Positions 45,200-57,891 of a stretch of 64,000 nt of DNA are shown here, one piece after another (positions within the stretch are counted from its first letter, which is position 1; each line of letters opens with the position of its first letter). The translations under genes and the position numbers were made by a program. A model generated the notes under the pieces. It saw nothing but the letters and a program-made list of their open reading frames with translations. It did not search any database and had not been told where the DNA came from. The stretch is from Dendrobium chrysotoxum (taxonomy: Eukaryota > Streptophyta > Magnoliopsida > Asparagales > Orchidaceae), in NCBI GenBank assembly GCA_019925795.1, contig CM034313.1, forward strand, positions 28,511,710-28,575,709. The letters are read 5' to 3'.

Positions 45200-46858
45200 A
45201 TGGCTAACTTTGGAAATCATAATACTGTTGAAGGTTATTCAATTACACGACCACCTTTATTTGATAACATATCTTTTGATTTTTGAAAAACTCGCATGTC
45301 CACTTTTCATCAATCTATAGATTATCACATGTGGATGCTTGTTAGGGATGGCTATGAAGCACCTTTTAGAATGATTAATAATGTTAAAACTGAACTGCAT
45401 TTCACTGAATGGACTTTTGATGATCGGGACTTAGCCCAACTGAATGCCAAATATTTGAACTATTTTTTCTGTGCCTCCAAATCTGATAATTACATGCGTG
45501 TCTCTACTTGTATAACTCGTAAAGAAATTTGGGATAGATTATGCATCACTTATGAAGGTACATCTAAAGTCAAACAGTCTAGGTTAAACATCTTACTTCA
45601 CGACTACGAACTCTTTTGCATGAAACCTAGTGAATTGATTTTTGAAAAGTATACTAGGTTCACTCAAATTTTCACTTCTTTACATGCTTTAGGAAGAGAA
45701 GTTATGAATTATAAACAAGTGAACAAAATTCTGAGATGTTTACCTTCTTCTTTTGATGCCAAGATAACTGTAATTACTGAATCCAAAGATTCAAACATAT
45801 ATTCTATTAATAACTTACTTGGGTCACTCATTGCTTACGAGCAAGGGGTGAACCAAAGATAGCTTGATGCAGGTGAGAAGAAGAAGGAGAAAACTGTGGT
45901 ACTGAAGGCCAACGATAGTGATACTGATACTTCCGAGTCTAATAGCGATGATGTTGCCCTAAACACTAGGCAATTCAAAAGCTTTCTAAGGAAGAAAAAC
46001 AAGAACTTTTAGAAGTGGAACAAGGGAAAGTCCAGCAAAAATCATAAAAACTCATTTGATACTGTTTGTTTTGAATGTAGGAAGCCTGGACACATTAAGG
46101 CTGATTGTCCTACACTTAAAGCTCACCCAAGTAAGGAGAAAGGTGAGGAGAAACCTAAGTTTAGGAAGGGCAAGAAGCAGATTCAAAAGGCATTCTGGGC
46201 AGATTCTGCATTCGACTCCTCTTAGACTGAAGCTCAGGAGGAGATTATAAATTTGTATCTGATGGTTGATGATCATCCTGATCAGTCTGATTAAGAAGAG
46301 GTATGTGAGCTTACTTATGATCAATTTTTAAAAGTTTTTGAGAAAATTTATTCATTTTATAGGAAACTTAAGAAATTGCATGCTAGCCTGAAATTAGATT
46401 TTTTAACTTTACAAAAAGAGCATAATTTTATAGTTAAAGATCATTCTACACTTGATAACAATCACATGCCTTTACTTGATGAATTTGATGAATTGAACAA
46501 AAAGCATTCTGATTTAATTATTGAGCATGATTTATTAAAAACATCGCATATTGAATTAGAAGCTGCATTTAAAGAATTAGAAACTCATGCATCTGATTTA
46601 GATAGTAGTGAACATCATCTGAAATTTGAAATTGCAAGTCTGAAGAAAGAAAATAAATTTTTGAGTGTTAAAATTAGTGCTTTTGAGAAAAATGAAACAC
46701 CTACTACTTTTGCACAATTTTATGCACCTCCACCTTTTGAAGAATTAGTTTCAAAATCATCAAAGCATGTTTCATTCAAACCTGAGAAGAGGCACTATCA
46801 CCCATATAGATTAGTTAACCCTTTTCCTAATGTTAGATATTTTCTTATGGTATGTTAG
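45200..46858 (+). pseudogene. gag: Broken gag of element C with zinc knuckle and coiled coil
   Basis: One frame from ATG 45200 to 46858 with five or so stops. Residues 1-28 match A and B. Codon 29 (Trp) is TGA, whereas in A it is TAG. The capsid region from 45296 holds LCITYEGTSKVKQSRLNILL and LRCLPSSFDAK. The knuckle CFECRKPGHIKADCP is near 46070. After it come about 180 residues of heptad-like, Lys/Glu/Leu-rich sequence (HASLKLDFLTLQKEHNF, LKFEIASLKKENKFL), a coiled coil. Extended Gag with coiled coil is a Sirevirus trait, reported to bind dynein light chain 8-like proteins; no binding motif is claimed here. Confidence 0.9.
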
Positions 46859-47021
46859 GACACATCTCCCACACCCGCACTATTTAGCGTAGTACACATT
46901 GGGTGTGGAGGCCCAAATTGCATGCTTCACAGCACAGAACACATGCATCACATTCTTCTTTTTATAAGTAGAAACCCAAACCTGTTTGGGTTCTTAAATC
47001 TAACGTTTGATGATTTTATAG

Positions 47022-47620
47022 GTGTGCTCTCACACAAGACCTCATGAGAGCATGTGGTACCTAGACAGCGGATGTTTAAGGCACATGACTGGAGATGCAA
47101 ATCAGTTCATTTTGCTGGAGGCCAGGGCTGGAGGCAAGGTTACACATGGAGACAATACCACCAGGAGGGTGGTAGGATTAGGTATAATTGGTGATTTAAA
47201 GAATTTCATTATTGACAATATTTTGCTTGTAGATGGACTGAAACACAACTTGCTAAGCATCAGTCAACTCTATGATAAAGGATACAATATTAAATTCCTA
47301 CCCACTTGCTGTATTATAAGCTTAAATGATAAAATTATTTTGTAGGGACAAAGGATCAATAATGTCTATATGCTGGATGTAAGTTGTTTTAAAGGTGATG
47401 TTTCAATTTACTTAAAAACTGCTGCTGATGAGTCTTGGTTGTGGCACAAAAGATTATATTATGCCAATATAAAAACCCTTAGGAGAGTCACCCAAAAGGA
47501 CTTAGTTAGAGGTGTCCCCAAGCTTAAATTCACTAGGGACCATCTGTGTGATGTCTGTCAATCAGGGAAGCAAGTCCAGTCCTCTTTTCACTACATTAAG
47601 GACATCAGCACCTCTAGACC
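47022..47620 (+). pseudogene. pol: Protease and GAG-pre-integrase region of element C
   Basis: MWYLDSGCLRHMTGD carries Asp-Ser-Gly of the aspartic protease. It is followed by GGKVTHGDN, LLVDGLKHNLLSISQLYDKG, a TAG at 47343, then WLWHKRLYYANIKTL and CDVCQSGK. One His of the HHCC finger is kept, the second is Tyr. Confidence 0.9.
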
Positions 47621-47629
47621 TTTAGAAGT

Positions 47630-48356
47630 CCTTCACATGGATCTCTTTGGACCCATTAGCACTGCTAGTATAGGGGGAAAAGTCTATGGATTTGTGATTG
47701 ATGATGATTACTCGAGGTTCACTTGGATTAAATTTCTATCACATAAATTTGAGTCATTTGATGAGTTTAAATCTTTCTTCACTTGGATTTAGAGGAAGTT
47801 AGGTTGTGAGATCTTGACTATTCATAGTGATCAAGGTGGAGAGTTTAAAAATATGAGATTTTGAACATTCTGTGAGGAGCAAGGGATTAGCCATAATTTT
47901 TCAGCTCCTAGGACCCCTCAGCAGAACGGGGTAGCTGAAAGGAAGAACAGGACCTTAGTGGAAGTCGCTAGAGCCATGCTTGCTGAGTATTCACTTCCGA
48001 AATACTTTTGGGTTGAAGCGGTGAATATTGCCTGTTATGTGATGAATAGGGTGAATGTTAGAGCCAATCTAAATAAGATACCTTATAAGATCATTAAGGG
48101 TAGAACTCCAAACCTATCCCACCTCCATCTCTTTGGCTGTAAGGTTTTTATTCTGAACAATGGGAAATCATCCTTAAGAAAATTTGACCCCAAATCTGAT
48201 GGAGTGTTCTTAAGCTATTCTAGTGTGGGGAAATTCTTTAGGGTGTTTAATAAGAGGACTTTGGTTGTGGAGGAGACAACTCACGTGGTGTTTAATGAAT
48301 CTGATCCTAAGGAGATTAGAGTTGAGGAAGAAGAAGATGTAGGAGAGATTACCTAA
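47630..48356 (+). pseudogene. pol: Integrase of element C, catalytic triad kept, frame broken
   Basis: MDLFGPISTASIGGK (first Asp), HSDQGGEF (second Asp) and NGVAERKNRT (Glu) are all present, so the catalytic residues survive. TAG at 47790, a stop near 47863 and a shift break the chain. GRTPNLSHLHLFGCKVF and FDPKSDGVFLSYS follow; one Asp of the usual DPKSDDG is lost. Confidence 0.9.
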
Positions 48357-48526
48357 GGAGTTAAAAAAGCAAATATGGAGGAAAGGGTAGAGCCTCAAAA
48401 CACATTATCTAGAGATTAGAGATATTCTTTAAGTCATCCTAAAGAACTGATCTTAGGAGACCCTTCTAAAGGTGTTAGGACTTGGCATGGACTTAGGAAA
48501 GAAGTAAACCATTTACCTTTATTTCA

Positions 48527-50065
48527 ATGACTAAACCCACCAACATCAATCAAGCCCTTTCTAATGAGTTTTGGATCTTAGCTATGCAGGAGGAATTGAA
48601 ACAATTTGTAAGGAACGATGTTTGGAAGTTAGTAGAAAGACCTAAGAATCAAAATGTAGTGAGAACCAAGTGGGTCTTAAAGAATAAGATGAATGATTCT
48701 GGTATGGTGGTTAGGAATATAACAAGATTGGTGGCTAAGGGGTACAATCAAATTAAAAGGATTGATTTTTTAGAAGACCTTTGCCCCTGTAGCTAGATTG
48801 GAAGCTATTAGGGTGCTACTAGCCTTTGCCTGTTATAAGGGATTTAAGCTGTTTCAAATGGATGTCAGGAGTGTCTTTCCAAATGGGATAATAAAATAGG
48901 ATGTTTTTGTAGAATAACTCCTAGGTTTTGAGAGTACCCAATATCCAAATCTTATTTACAAATTAAAAAAAGCCTTATATGGATTGAAACAGGCACCCAG
49001 AGCTTGGTATGAGAGGCTTAGCACATTCCTGTTAAAAAGAGAGTTTGTTAAGGGGAGCGTAGAAACCACCCTTTTTTTGAGGAGAGTAGGGGATGATTTA
49101 CTCATTATCTAGATCTATATTAATGATATACTTTTTGAATCTTCTAATAAAAATTTATGTGATGATTTTTCTAAGATAATGAGTAAGGAGTTTAAGATGA
49201 GTATGATGGAAGAATTGTCCTACTTTTTGGGATTTAGCATAAAGCAAATGGATGATGGAACCTTTCTCAATCAATCTAAATACACTAAGGATATTTTGAA
49301 GAAATATGAAATGGACAAACTTAAGCCAATCAACACTCCCATGAGCTCCTCTGTTCAATTAGATAAGGATTTAAATGGAAAATCTATTGATCAAAAGAAG
49401 TTTAGGGGAATAATAGGATCACTGCTTTACCTGACTGCTAACCGACCTGATATTGTATTTAGTGTTTATCTTTTGCTAGGTTTCAAGCTGATCGTAAAGA
49501 GTCCCACCTGACTGTTGTTAAGAGAATTCTTAGATATCTTTTAGAGACCCCAAACCTAGGAATCTGGTACCCTAGGCACAGGACTTCTTTTGAGATTATT
49601 GGATATTCTGATTCTGACTTTACAGGATGTGGGGTGGATAGAAAGAGCACTTCTAAAACTTGTCAATTTATAGGACAGTCTTTAGTCTCCTGGTCCAGTA
49701 GAAAATAGAACTCAGTTGCACTTTCCACTGTTGAAGCTGAGTACATTGCCTTAGGAAGTTATGTGGCCCAAGTCCTTTGGTTGAAGCAACGAGTTTTGGA
49801 TTTAGGATTACCATTTGGCATGATTTCAGTTCTATGTGATAACACCAGCGCCATCTACATTTTTAAGAATCTAATCCAATATTCTAGAACCAAACACATT
49901 GATATAAGGCATCACTTCATTAGGAACCATGTTATAAAAGGGGATATTGAGCTACATCATATAGCAACTAAAAATCAACTAGCTAATATCTTTACTAAAC
50001 CACTGGCCTTTGACTCATTCAACATTTTGAAAATCAGATTGGGTGTGATTTATATAAATGCATAA
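48527..50065 (+). pseudogene. pol: Reverse transcriptase-RNase H of element C, active site changed
   Basis: Starts TKPTNINQALSNEFWILAMQ. A one-base insertion near 48768 shifts the frame before TFAPVARLEAIR. ALYGLKQAPRAWYERL is kept. The active-site block reads IYINDILF where copia RTs have Asp-Asp, so one catalytic Asp is Asn. RNase H follows with GYSDSDFTGCGVDRKSTS, LVSWSSRK then a stop, ALSTVEAEYIALGS and IFTKPLAFDSF, ending at 50065. Confidence 0.9.
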
Positions 50066-50760
50066 GTCTGATGATTACTGATTTCTGATGTTTTCTATTT
50101 TTCTTCATTTTGCTTTTAGTTTTTGTTTGATTTAATTGTCTGTTTTACTTTAGAATTTTTCTTTTCCTACTGATTTTAGTTATTTGATTCGCTTTTCAAA
50201 TTTGATAACTTCTTGCTATTTTTTTCATTTGATGATTTTCATTTATTATTTTTTACGTGTCTGTTTTTTCTTCTTTCTTCTTTTTTACTTACTGATTACT
50301 CACTTCTAAATCAGATCACTCCTCAATACTGCTGATAAATTGGATTTCTGACTGAAAGTTATTCCTTATTTTGTTTAAAATCTTGTAAGCAGTAATTGAC
50401 TCCTTTGGATCTGTTAAAGGAAAGAAATGTTGATGATTGTTTCTCTTTCTCTAACTCCTTTAATAGTGTACTATTTCTTTTGGAAAAAAATCTTCTTCAA
50501 AATTAAAAAGTTGGTTTTCGAAATAGCGATCTATTTTATCTTCATACAGTAATTTACCTCATATGAATAGTATTTTCAAAGCTTTGAATCATTGTTATGT
50601 TTTTTGTTAATCAAGTGATTGCACTTATTATATAATGTATGGTTTTTGTTTTGTGAATTACTCTTCCTTATTGTAGAGAGTGAGTTTTGTCATCTCTCAT
50701 GTCTGGAAGGTAATTTCACAGCTGAGATTCTTTAATAATTATGAAAGAAATAATGCTTAT

Positions 50761-50930
50761 AAAAGATGCGCAAAGCGCCAAACAAAATGAAAAGAGGCAC
50801 AAATTGAGCCCAAAGATGAAAAGATGCGCAATGTCACCAAATTAGAAAGATACACAAAGTGTATCAAAAATCAAAAGATGCGCAAAGCGCCAAACAAATT
50901 AAAAAAGAGGCACAAAATGAGCCCACAAAG
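50761..50930 (+). repeat. Array of six 27-29-bp hairpin units in the 3' UTR of C
   Basis: Units start at 50761, 50790, 50819, 50846, 50873 and 50902. Each begins AAAAGA or AAAGA and carries a small dyad: GCGCAAAGCGC (units 1, 5), GGCACAAATTGAGCC (2), GCGCAATGTCACC (3), GATACACAAAGTGTATC (4), GGCACAAAATGAGCC (6). Linkers are A-rich. Units 2-6 line up in order with the array of element A. Confidence 0.85.
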
Positions 50931-51493
50931 AAATAAGCTTTCTTCCCTTTCAGATCTTTAAATGTCTTAGAAAAATTCATGTGCCACTTAATATTTTCAA
51001 AAGCTTGAGACGAAAAAATCATGATTTCTGATTCTTTCCTTTGTAATACTATTATATCAGATATTGTTCTGGAACGAGACTTGAAATGATCTCTTTTGAA
51101 TCTAATTTCTTTTCTTCTGAATTGAACTTTTGTTTGAAAGGAATTTGAACTTGTAAGGTATCCGAGTTAGGAGTTACGAATGTCGAATTTCTAACTTTTC
51201 TAGATTTCAGCGTTGTCGATCTTCTTCTTATTAGCTTTTGAATTGAAAATCACAGAAAATTCTATTTTACTAAAGCTGATCATAAAAATAAAATAAAAAA
51301 ATATCATCCTTTTGATATTTCCTCGTGTTCGAATTGTAGTGGTTTTACTATTTCTATATGTTGTTTTCCCTTTTTGAGATGTCAAAAGGGGGAGTAGTAG
51401 CTCTTGTGTTTTGGGTTAGTTCAGTGCTCTTGTATCATTCACTCGTTGTTTAATTACTGATTTTGAAATTATTAACAAATATTTGTCATCATC

Positions 51494-51507
51494 AAAAAGG
51501 AGGAGAT
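51494..51507 (+). other. Polypurine tract of element C
   Basis: AAAAAGGAGGAGAT, directly before the 3' LTR at 51508. Confidence 0.9.
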
Positions 51508-53170
51508 TGTTACGAATCTGGTTTCAAGGACTATGATTTTGATGATAGCAAACATTTTTGTTTCTTCTTGATTATCTAATCTTTCAAGTCTGTAGGATCA
51601 ATTACAAATTCAATCCAGTCCAAGATCGAGTAAGTCTATTTTGTAATTAAGGTCCAATGTACTCTTTTCATCTTTATTGAGTCAAATGTAATGTAAAGGA
51701 TCCTCTAGCTAAGTAACTTTGCATACACACACTCAGGGGGAGTTTTTGAGTGATTTAGTGTTTCTCTTAAAGAAAATCATACTATATGATTTGTGATTAT
51801 GTTTTAGGCTTACGGCTAATTCTGAAAGTTTATTTTTGAGAACTAATCGTATTGTACGATTCAGATTGTACTGTTTGATTGAAAAAACCTTAGCCGCCAG
51901 GCCTTTTTTTGGTAAGATTTAAATTTAGAATTTTTGAACTAATCGTACGGTACGATGTCAATCATACTGTACAATCATTTTAAATCTTGCCAAAATTATC
52001 CCCAGTAATCAGGCAATTAAAGCTTAGTTTCTTAAATACATTCGATCATACTATACGATGTCAATCGTCTAGTACGATGGATAGAGACAATTTTGGATCG
52101 TCCTGTAGATCGTACCAGACGAAATCGCAATTTTTGTACTGATCATCCCGAATGATTTTTATATCGTATCAGATGATGTACTGAAATGAACTAATCATAC
52201 TATATGAATGGTATAGTATGGGATGATGGACAGAGATGAATTTCATTCATCCCATACAAACAGTTGAGAATAAGTTGATCGTACTGTACGATCTACGAAT
52301 TGTACGGTACGATGTTTATAAATATTGTGAACTATTCGTTTACATTCGTACTGGACGACACTATTTTTGAACTGATCGTACTGTATGATATTGGATCGTA
52401 CTATACGATCGGCATCATCAAATTAAATTTTAGGGTAATTTTTGAGCCCTCCTTTAAAAGATCTTTTTCTTCCAACAAGAAAGATCTTTTGCCACTATCC
52501 TTTCTATAGAAAAGCTTGAGAAAGAGAGAGAGCTTGGGAGAGAGAGAGAGGATCTTGTGAGGGGGAGTTTGTGAGGATTCACAAAGGTTACTCCAAGCAA
52601 GGATCTGAGTCATCTTCTTCAGTTTTCATCTCTTGTCTTGTCAGTGTTTTTCTATGGGAGGATCATCCGCAACAAGATTGAGGTTCTCTGCATGCTTCAG
52701 GATGAAGCCAAAGGAGTCCGGGTTCTCTGCCTGCTTCAGGAGGAAGCGAAAGGAGTTCAGGTTCTCTGCCTCACCGGGTTTGTGGAAAGGAGGTTTTGTA
52801 TAGGCTTCTGTGCCTTGCTGTGGGAGCAAAAGGAGAGTCACTTAGTGTTAGTGCAATACCCGGAGGGGAGGCTCCGGGAAGTGAACGTAGGTCAAGTTGA
52901 CCGAACCACTATAAAATCTGGTGTGTTTTTTCTGATTTTTTTTTGCACGTACTTTTCTTTTAATTATTGTGTGATTGTGATTATTATTCTTTGATCATCG
53001 TTGAACATCTATAAATCATTATGAAATTGTAATTATTATAAAACTTTCAAAAGGATTTTTTCTAAATCGTTGGTTGTCCACGAATTTTTTAAAATAACCA
53101 ATTCACCCCCCCCCTCTTGGTTAGCCTCAGGACTAGTTCACAAGGGCTTAACATTCCTTTCAAACTTACA
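51508..53170 (+). repeat. 3' LTR of element C
   Basis: Starts TGTTACGAATC, ends AACTTACA. Palindrome array 51776-52412, 39-bp repeats 52680-52777, TATA block 52896-52918, C-rich tract 53105-53114. It matches the 5' LTR throughout. Confidence 0.95.
51776..52412. repeat. Phased palindrome array, LTR C (3' copy)
   Basis: Same positions as in the 5' LTR. Several copies have lost CG steps (e.g. 51776 onward), others are perfect. Confidence 0.85.
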
Positions 53171-53175
53171 CCTCC
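53171..53175. other. Target site duplication of element C, right
   Basis: cctcc, matching 43460-43464. Confidence 0.85.
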
Positions 53176-53880
53176 TTTGTAGACTATCTCTACTATGAAG
53201 GGTCTTTCACAGGTTGGTTCAAACTTTCCATTAATCTTTTGGTGAGCTAAGATAGACCTCCAAAGAACTAAAACCAAGTCACCTACTCGAAATGTTCTAG
53301 GTCACACTAATTTATCGTGAGCTTGAACTATTTAGGCTTCGTACAAAATCTAAGTTTTATTGAGCTTGGAGACAGCATCCTGGATTACGATTCTGAGTGA
53401 AGGAATTTGAACTTCCAGAGGGAGTACAGCCTTCGACCCATACACTAGTACAAACGGTGTGGATTGGGTTGGGGTTTGATAAGTGGTTCGATAGGCCCAC
53501 AAATCTTTGACCAACCTCTCATCCTACTGACATTTGTTATAATTAAGGGTCTTTTTGATGATTTGATCCAATCCATTAGCTCGTGGATAATAGATTATTG
53601 AGTATCTCCAAGCAATACCATGGTGACTTATGAAGTTATTGATCTTTGTAGATTTAAAAGCGAACCCATTATCGGATATGATTCTGGGGGGCATGCTTAT
53701 TCGATATATGATATGGTCATAAAAGAATTTTATTACATAGTGTGATGTTATATTTCTTGGTGGGACTGCTTCCGCCCACTTTGAAAAGTAATCAGTTGCT
53801 GCTAAAATGAAGCGATGACCCCGCGCAGAGGGAGTTCCATTGGCCCGATTATATCCATGCCCTAACTTTTGAAGGGCCAT
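53176..53880 (-). pseudogene. pol: Integrase of element E, interrupted by element C
   Basis: From right to left on minus: GMDIIGP (first Asp), a frameshift, then HRFILAATDYFSKWAEAVPP, PPRIISDNGFAF (second Asp) and a block NGLDQIIKKTLN where the usual catalytic Glu is not found. After a stop at 53524 it goes on to LVLWRS and GKFEPTCERPFIVEIVYKGG, and is then cut by element C. Ty3/Tat type by motif. Confidence 0.85.
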
Positions 53881-54470
53881 GAAGCTATTATAGGATGTAA
53901 CACATTAGGTGGTTGATGTAAAATCACACCATGTACCTGACACTGATGATAATATTTTGTAATTTTCATGCCATCATCAACCATCTTAGGTCAGTACTAA
54001 CTAAGTCTTTTAATTTTCATTTTCATCTTTGGACCTGATTGATGAACACTGTATAGTCAGGCATGGACTTCATTAATGATCTTTAGAGCCTCTCATTTAT
54101 CTAGATAATAGAGCCACATCTGATCGAATGATAGACGGCATAATGTATTGTTGACTAGTATATATGACAGGGCACATTTCTTAATTTGAATGGCATGTGA
54201 CTTGCCATGGGGGAGCTTGCCTTCTTGAAGGTATTTGATCAACGGTTATCTCCAATCATCTTCTTCATCGACTACAGAAGAGGCCGAAAGGACCTAGGGA
54301 AATTTTTTATTGATGTGCTCCAAATTTATAGGTGATAGGACTTGATCACCCTGAACTTTTATAAGAATGGAGTCTTCTTCTGGACAGGCAAATTTCTTTA
54401 TAAGCTTTGCTAGGGCATCTATCAAAGAATTACTCCCACAAGAAATCCTATATATAGTTACAATAGGAAT

Positions 54471-54923
54471 CTACTTGAGTAAGTGCATTGTGTATTGGTT
54501 GTACTTCAGGATTTTAGGATTCAAAACCTTATAGATCCCTGCAATATGGTTGATCACCAGTTGAGAGTAACTAAAAATTTTAATCTCTTTAATCTCCATC
54601 AGAATTATAAGTTCTAGGCCAATTATCAGAGCTTCATACTCAACCTCATTATTTGTGTAAGGCTCTGATAAGTGGTAGGAAATGTGCATCTTTCCCTTAT
54701 CCGGTGTTATGAAAATAAGGCCAACTTTCGCTTTTTTGGCAATAGTAGGTTGATGTGCATTGCCCCACTGGGAAGTCACTATGCCATCAAAAAACATTTC
54801 CCAGACTCGATCATTAGATTCCTCAAAACTCATGATTTGCTCATCAGGTAAATCATCATTTAAAGGAGACTCCGACAGTAACGGGTGTGCCGCAAGGAAG
54901 TCGATGATGGCCTGCCTTTTCAT
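54471..54923 (-). pseudogene. pol: Second (archaeal-type) RNase H of element E
   Basis: VWEMFFDGIVTSQWGNAH, then YTNNEVEYEALIIGLEL, then FSYSQLVINHIAGIYK. An extra RNase H of this kind between RT-RNase H and integrase marks Tat/Ogre elements. The first Asp and the Glu are kept, but the Asp normally before SQLV is Tyr, so activity is unlikely. Confidence 0.85.
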
Positions 54924-55083
54924 AGCATGTAGGGAATGAAAGTGATTTTAAATTAAAGCAATATAATAGATAATGAGCTAAATAACCTGACAATGTAGGC
55001 TGGTTCATAAGATATTATAAAGGATTGACACTAGAAATCGAATTGACTTGATGAGAAAGCATGAAATACCTTAGTTTTTGGGT

Positions 55084-56496
55084 TTAAAAGACTAGGGCAA
55101 GACAACATTTCTTGATTGTAGGATACCAAATTTCTATTGGAAGAAGTCTCCGACTCAGGTAGTAGAGAGTATTTTCTTTTCCCTTATCATTGACTTGAGT
55201 AAGGAGGGCCCTGAGAGACTCATCAAGGCCCACAATATAAAGTATTAAAGGTCTCCCTGGAATAGGGGCTGCCAAAACTGGTGGATTTGTCAGGTATTGT
55301 TTGATATTTTTCAAAGTAGATTGATATTTCTCGTCCCATATGAATTTGACATCCTTTCTAGATAGGATAGAGAATGGTTAACATCTTCCAAAAAGATTAG
55401 AAATGAATCTTCTTATATACGTCAGTTTGCCCTAAAGAAACCTTAGTTGAGTAAAGCTTTTGAGAGGCGGCATATTTAAGATAGCTTCAATTTTGGTAGG
55501 ATCAATTTCAATTCGGCGGTGCTTGACTATGAAACCTAAGAATTTTCTTAACATGATGGCGAAAGTGCACTTCAAGATATTCATCTTAAGGTCATAGTGG
55601 CGTAACCGCTTGAAGATGATTCTTAAGTCATAATGTTGAGCCTCTTTCACTTTGCTCTTGACAACTAAATCGTCAATGTAGCACTCAACTTGATTATGGA
55701 TTAATTAATCAAAGATGTGAGTCATGGCCTACTGGTAGGTTGCACCAATATTTTTAAGGCCAAAGGGCTTCACCTTATAACAAAAGATCCCTATAGGACT
55801 TATGAATGCAGTGTTTGTCTCATCTTCTGGGGCCATCTTGATCTGGTTATACCAAGATGAGCCATCCATAAAGGAGAAAATAATATGTGAAGAGGCAATG
55901 TCCACCATAAGTTCTGCAATTATAAAATGAAATTTATCCTTGGGAGATACCTTATTCAAGTCTTTATAGTTAACACAGACTTAGATTTGATGATTTTTCT
56001 TTCAAACCGGCATGAGGCTGGCTACCCAAGAGGGGTATTATTCCTCTCAGATAAATCTGGCTTCGGCCAACTTCTTGACTTTAGAAATGACTTATTGTTT
56101 GATCTCCAGATACATAGGTCTTGGAGCTTGCTTGATAAGAATGGCATCATGCCAGATTCCAAGTTTATAGACTGCTACGTCGATTGACAAACCTGGCATT
56201 TCATCATATATCCCGACAAAGCAATACTTAAACTCAAAAAGAAGTTGAATTAAATCCTTATACTCATCCTCACTCAATAAAAAACTTTTGAAGGTGGGGC
56301 AAGGGTCGTCCTCTATTCCAAGGTTAATTTCTTTGAGTTTGACAACTATCAATTTAATTTCCTCTTCAAATTTAGGGGGTGCATCCCAAACTTGAAGTTC
56401 ATCAGAATCATCTAAAGTCTCCAAACAAAGTCTATCAAGGGAATAAATGACTTCAGTAGGGACATTTTTGGATTCATAATAACTAGTTATTATCAA
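55084..56496 (-). pseudogene. pol: Reverse transcriptase-RNase H of element E, broken
   Basis: Upstream part LGIWHDAILIKQAPRPM, then NKVSPKDKFHF, FSFMDGSSWYNQIKMAPED, FCYKVKPFGLKNIGATYQ. Near 55665-55690 the active site YIDDLVV is intact. Then LKCTF, FLGFIVKHRRIEIDPTKI and the first RNase H with LILYIVGLDESLRALL and LYYLSRRLL. At least four stops. Confidence 0.85.
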
Positions 56497-57384
56497 ATAA
56501 TATTCATCATCGTCAAATGAACTAATGGTACCAAAGCTGATACCACTTGTCCAATTTTTATTAAATTTTGAATTTCAGATGTTTTCATGGTATCAAGCTT
56601 CACCCTCAGTCCATCGACTCGGAGTAAAACCTTTATAGATAAGAGTTTTTCATTAATTTATTAAAATCTGCCTCCTCAAGGGTTAGATCATCTTCATTCC
56701 TTGAGGAGGAGGAGCCAAGGAAGAACTTTTGGACTTTCCTTACTTCTCCATATAAATTAGGGGCATCTTTAATTACTAACCGTGCAATATTATCGATTGA
56801 CAGTGGGGCTAAGGTTAGGGATTCAACTGCTCTATTAAACTTTTTTATATAGAGTCAATTCAAGCTCATCACTTTGAATTTTTGAATTGTTACCCTCCTG
56901 GTCCCTATTTTATTCGAAAGTGAGATCAAATTTCATAGGAGGATTTATTTTTCGATAGTTAAAAGCAATTCTTGTACCCCACTTTCTTGACTCTTCATCA
57001 GAACTTGATTCATGTTTGATGTACATTAGGTGATTTCTTTTTCATACTGAAGGGAAGCCTCGACCATATGCTCTTTGGGACATCCTCCCACCTCTTTGAG
57101 GTAAATTGTTTAGAGGCCAAGACCACATGGTTGACTTCATCTTTGCTACTAGAATTTTGTCTTTTTTTATTCTTGACTTTTTCTTTTTTCAAGCTTTAAA
57201 CTGCTTTTGAACCTTGAGTTTTTACTTTCTTCTCTTTAACATTGAAATTTATCTTAGAACAGGCAGTGGACCCTTTGGGTATATAGTATGCAACATCCTC
57301 AAAGATCCAGACCTCGTGAATAGAGAATGATTGCAGATCACCCTTGATTTCATATTCAATACCATCTAGTTGGTACTTGATGCA

Positions 57385-57891
57385 TTAGTGTAGGGTAGAA
57401 GGAACCATCCTATATTCATAGATTGAGGGCCTACCTAGCTCGTTAAAGGATATTGTCGAATCAATTATATGAAAGTGTGCTTTAATTTTTAACTCTCCTA
57501 TCTCTAGAAGAAGGGTTATTGAACTTAAAGCCTTCTCGCCCTTTTTATTAAACCCAAGAAGCCCTAACTTATCAGTTAAGAGCTTACTAGTATCAACTCT
57601 AAGGTATGCCACATTGACTAATACACCTGAATCAATGAGTACTCTTGATAACTTGAAATTTCCCATGTTTATAATGACGTAAAGTAGGCAATTATGATCG
57701 GTAGTTTCTAGGAGTAAATATTCATCGGAGAAGGTGACCCTTGGGATTTTCTTGAAGTATAAAGTTTTTTCTTCAAAATACAAAGCTAATTGAGCTAGGC
57801 AAATCTCTAGGTCAAGAAATGCTTTGATTAAGAACTCCCTCATTTCTTTTAAAAAAATGAGGGCATCATAGATGCTCAACTTAGCAGGCAA
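57385..57891 (-). pseudogene. pol: Protease region of element E
   Basis: An open stretch of 168 codons. RVLIDSGVLVNV holds the Asp-Ser-Gly of the retroelement aspartic protease; FNELGRPSIYEYRMVPSTLH near the end is the usual Tat block (LGRPW...VPS type). No stop inside, but flanks are broken. 56500-57380 joins protease and RT with only broken frames. Confidence 0.8.

Larger units (their letters stand above)
50066..51507 (+). other. 3' UTR of element C
   Basis: 1.44 kb, T-rich at first, with no extra ORF. It holds the hairpin-unit array (50761-50930), a second polypurine tract AAAAGGGGGAG at 51384-51394 and the main one at 51494-51507. Confidence 0.8.
43465..53170 (+). mobile_element. Element C: full-length Sirevirus-like copia
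   Basis: 9,706 bp with LTRs of 1,680 and 1,663 bp, 5-bp target duplication cctcc, Met-tRNA primer site, gag with knuckle and coiled coil, protease, integrase, RT, RNase H, 3' UTR with hairpin-unit array, and two polypurine tracts. No extra ORF follows pol, unlike B. The left LTR starts TATTGCG where the right starts TGTTACG, so the first G is mutated. Frames carry many stops and shifts. Confidence 0.95.
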
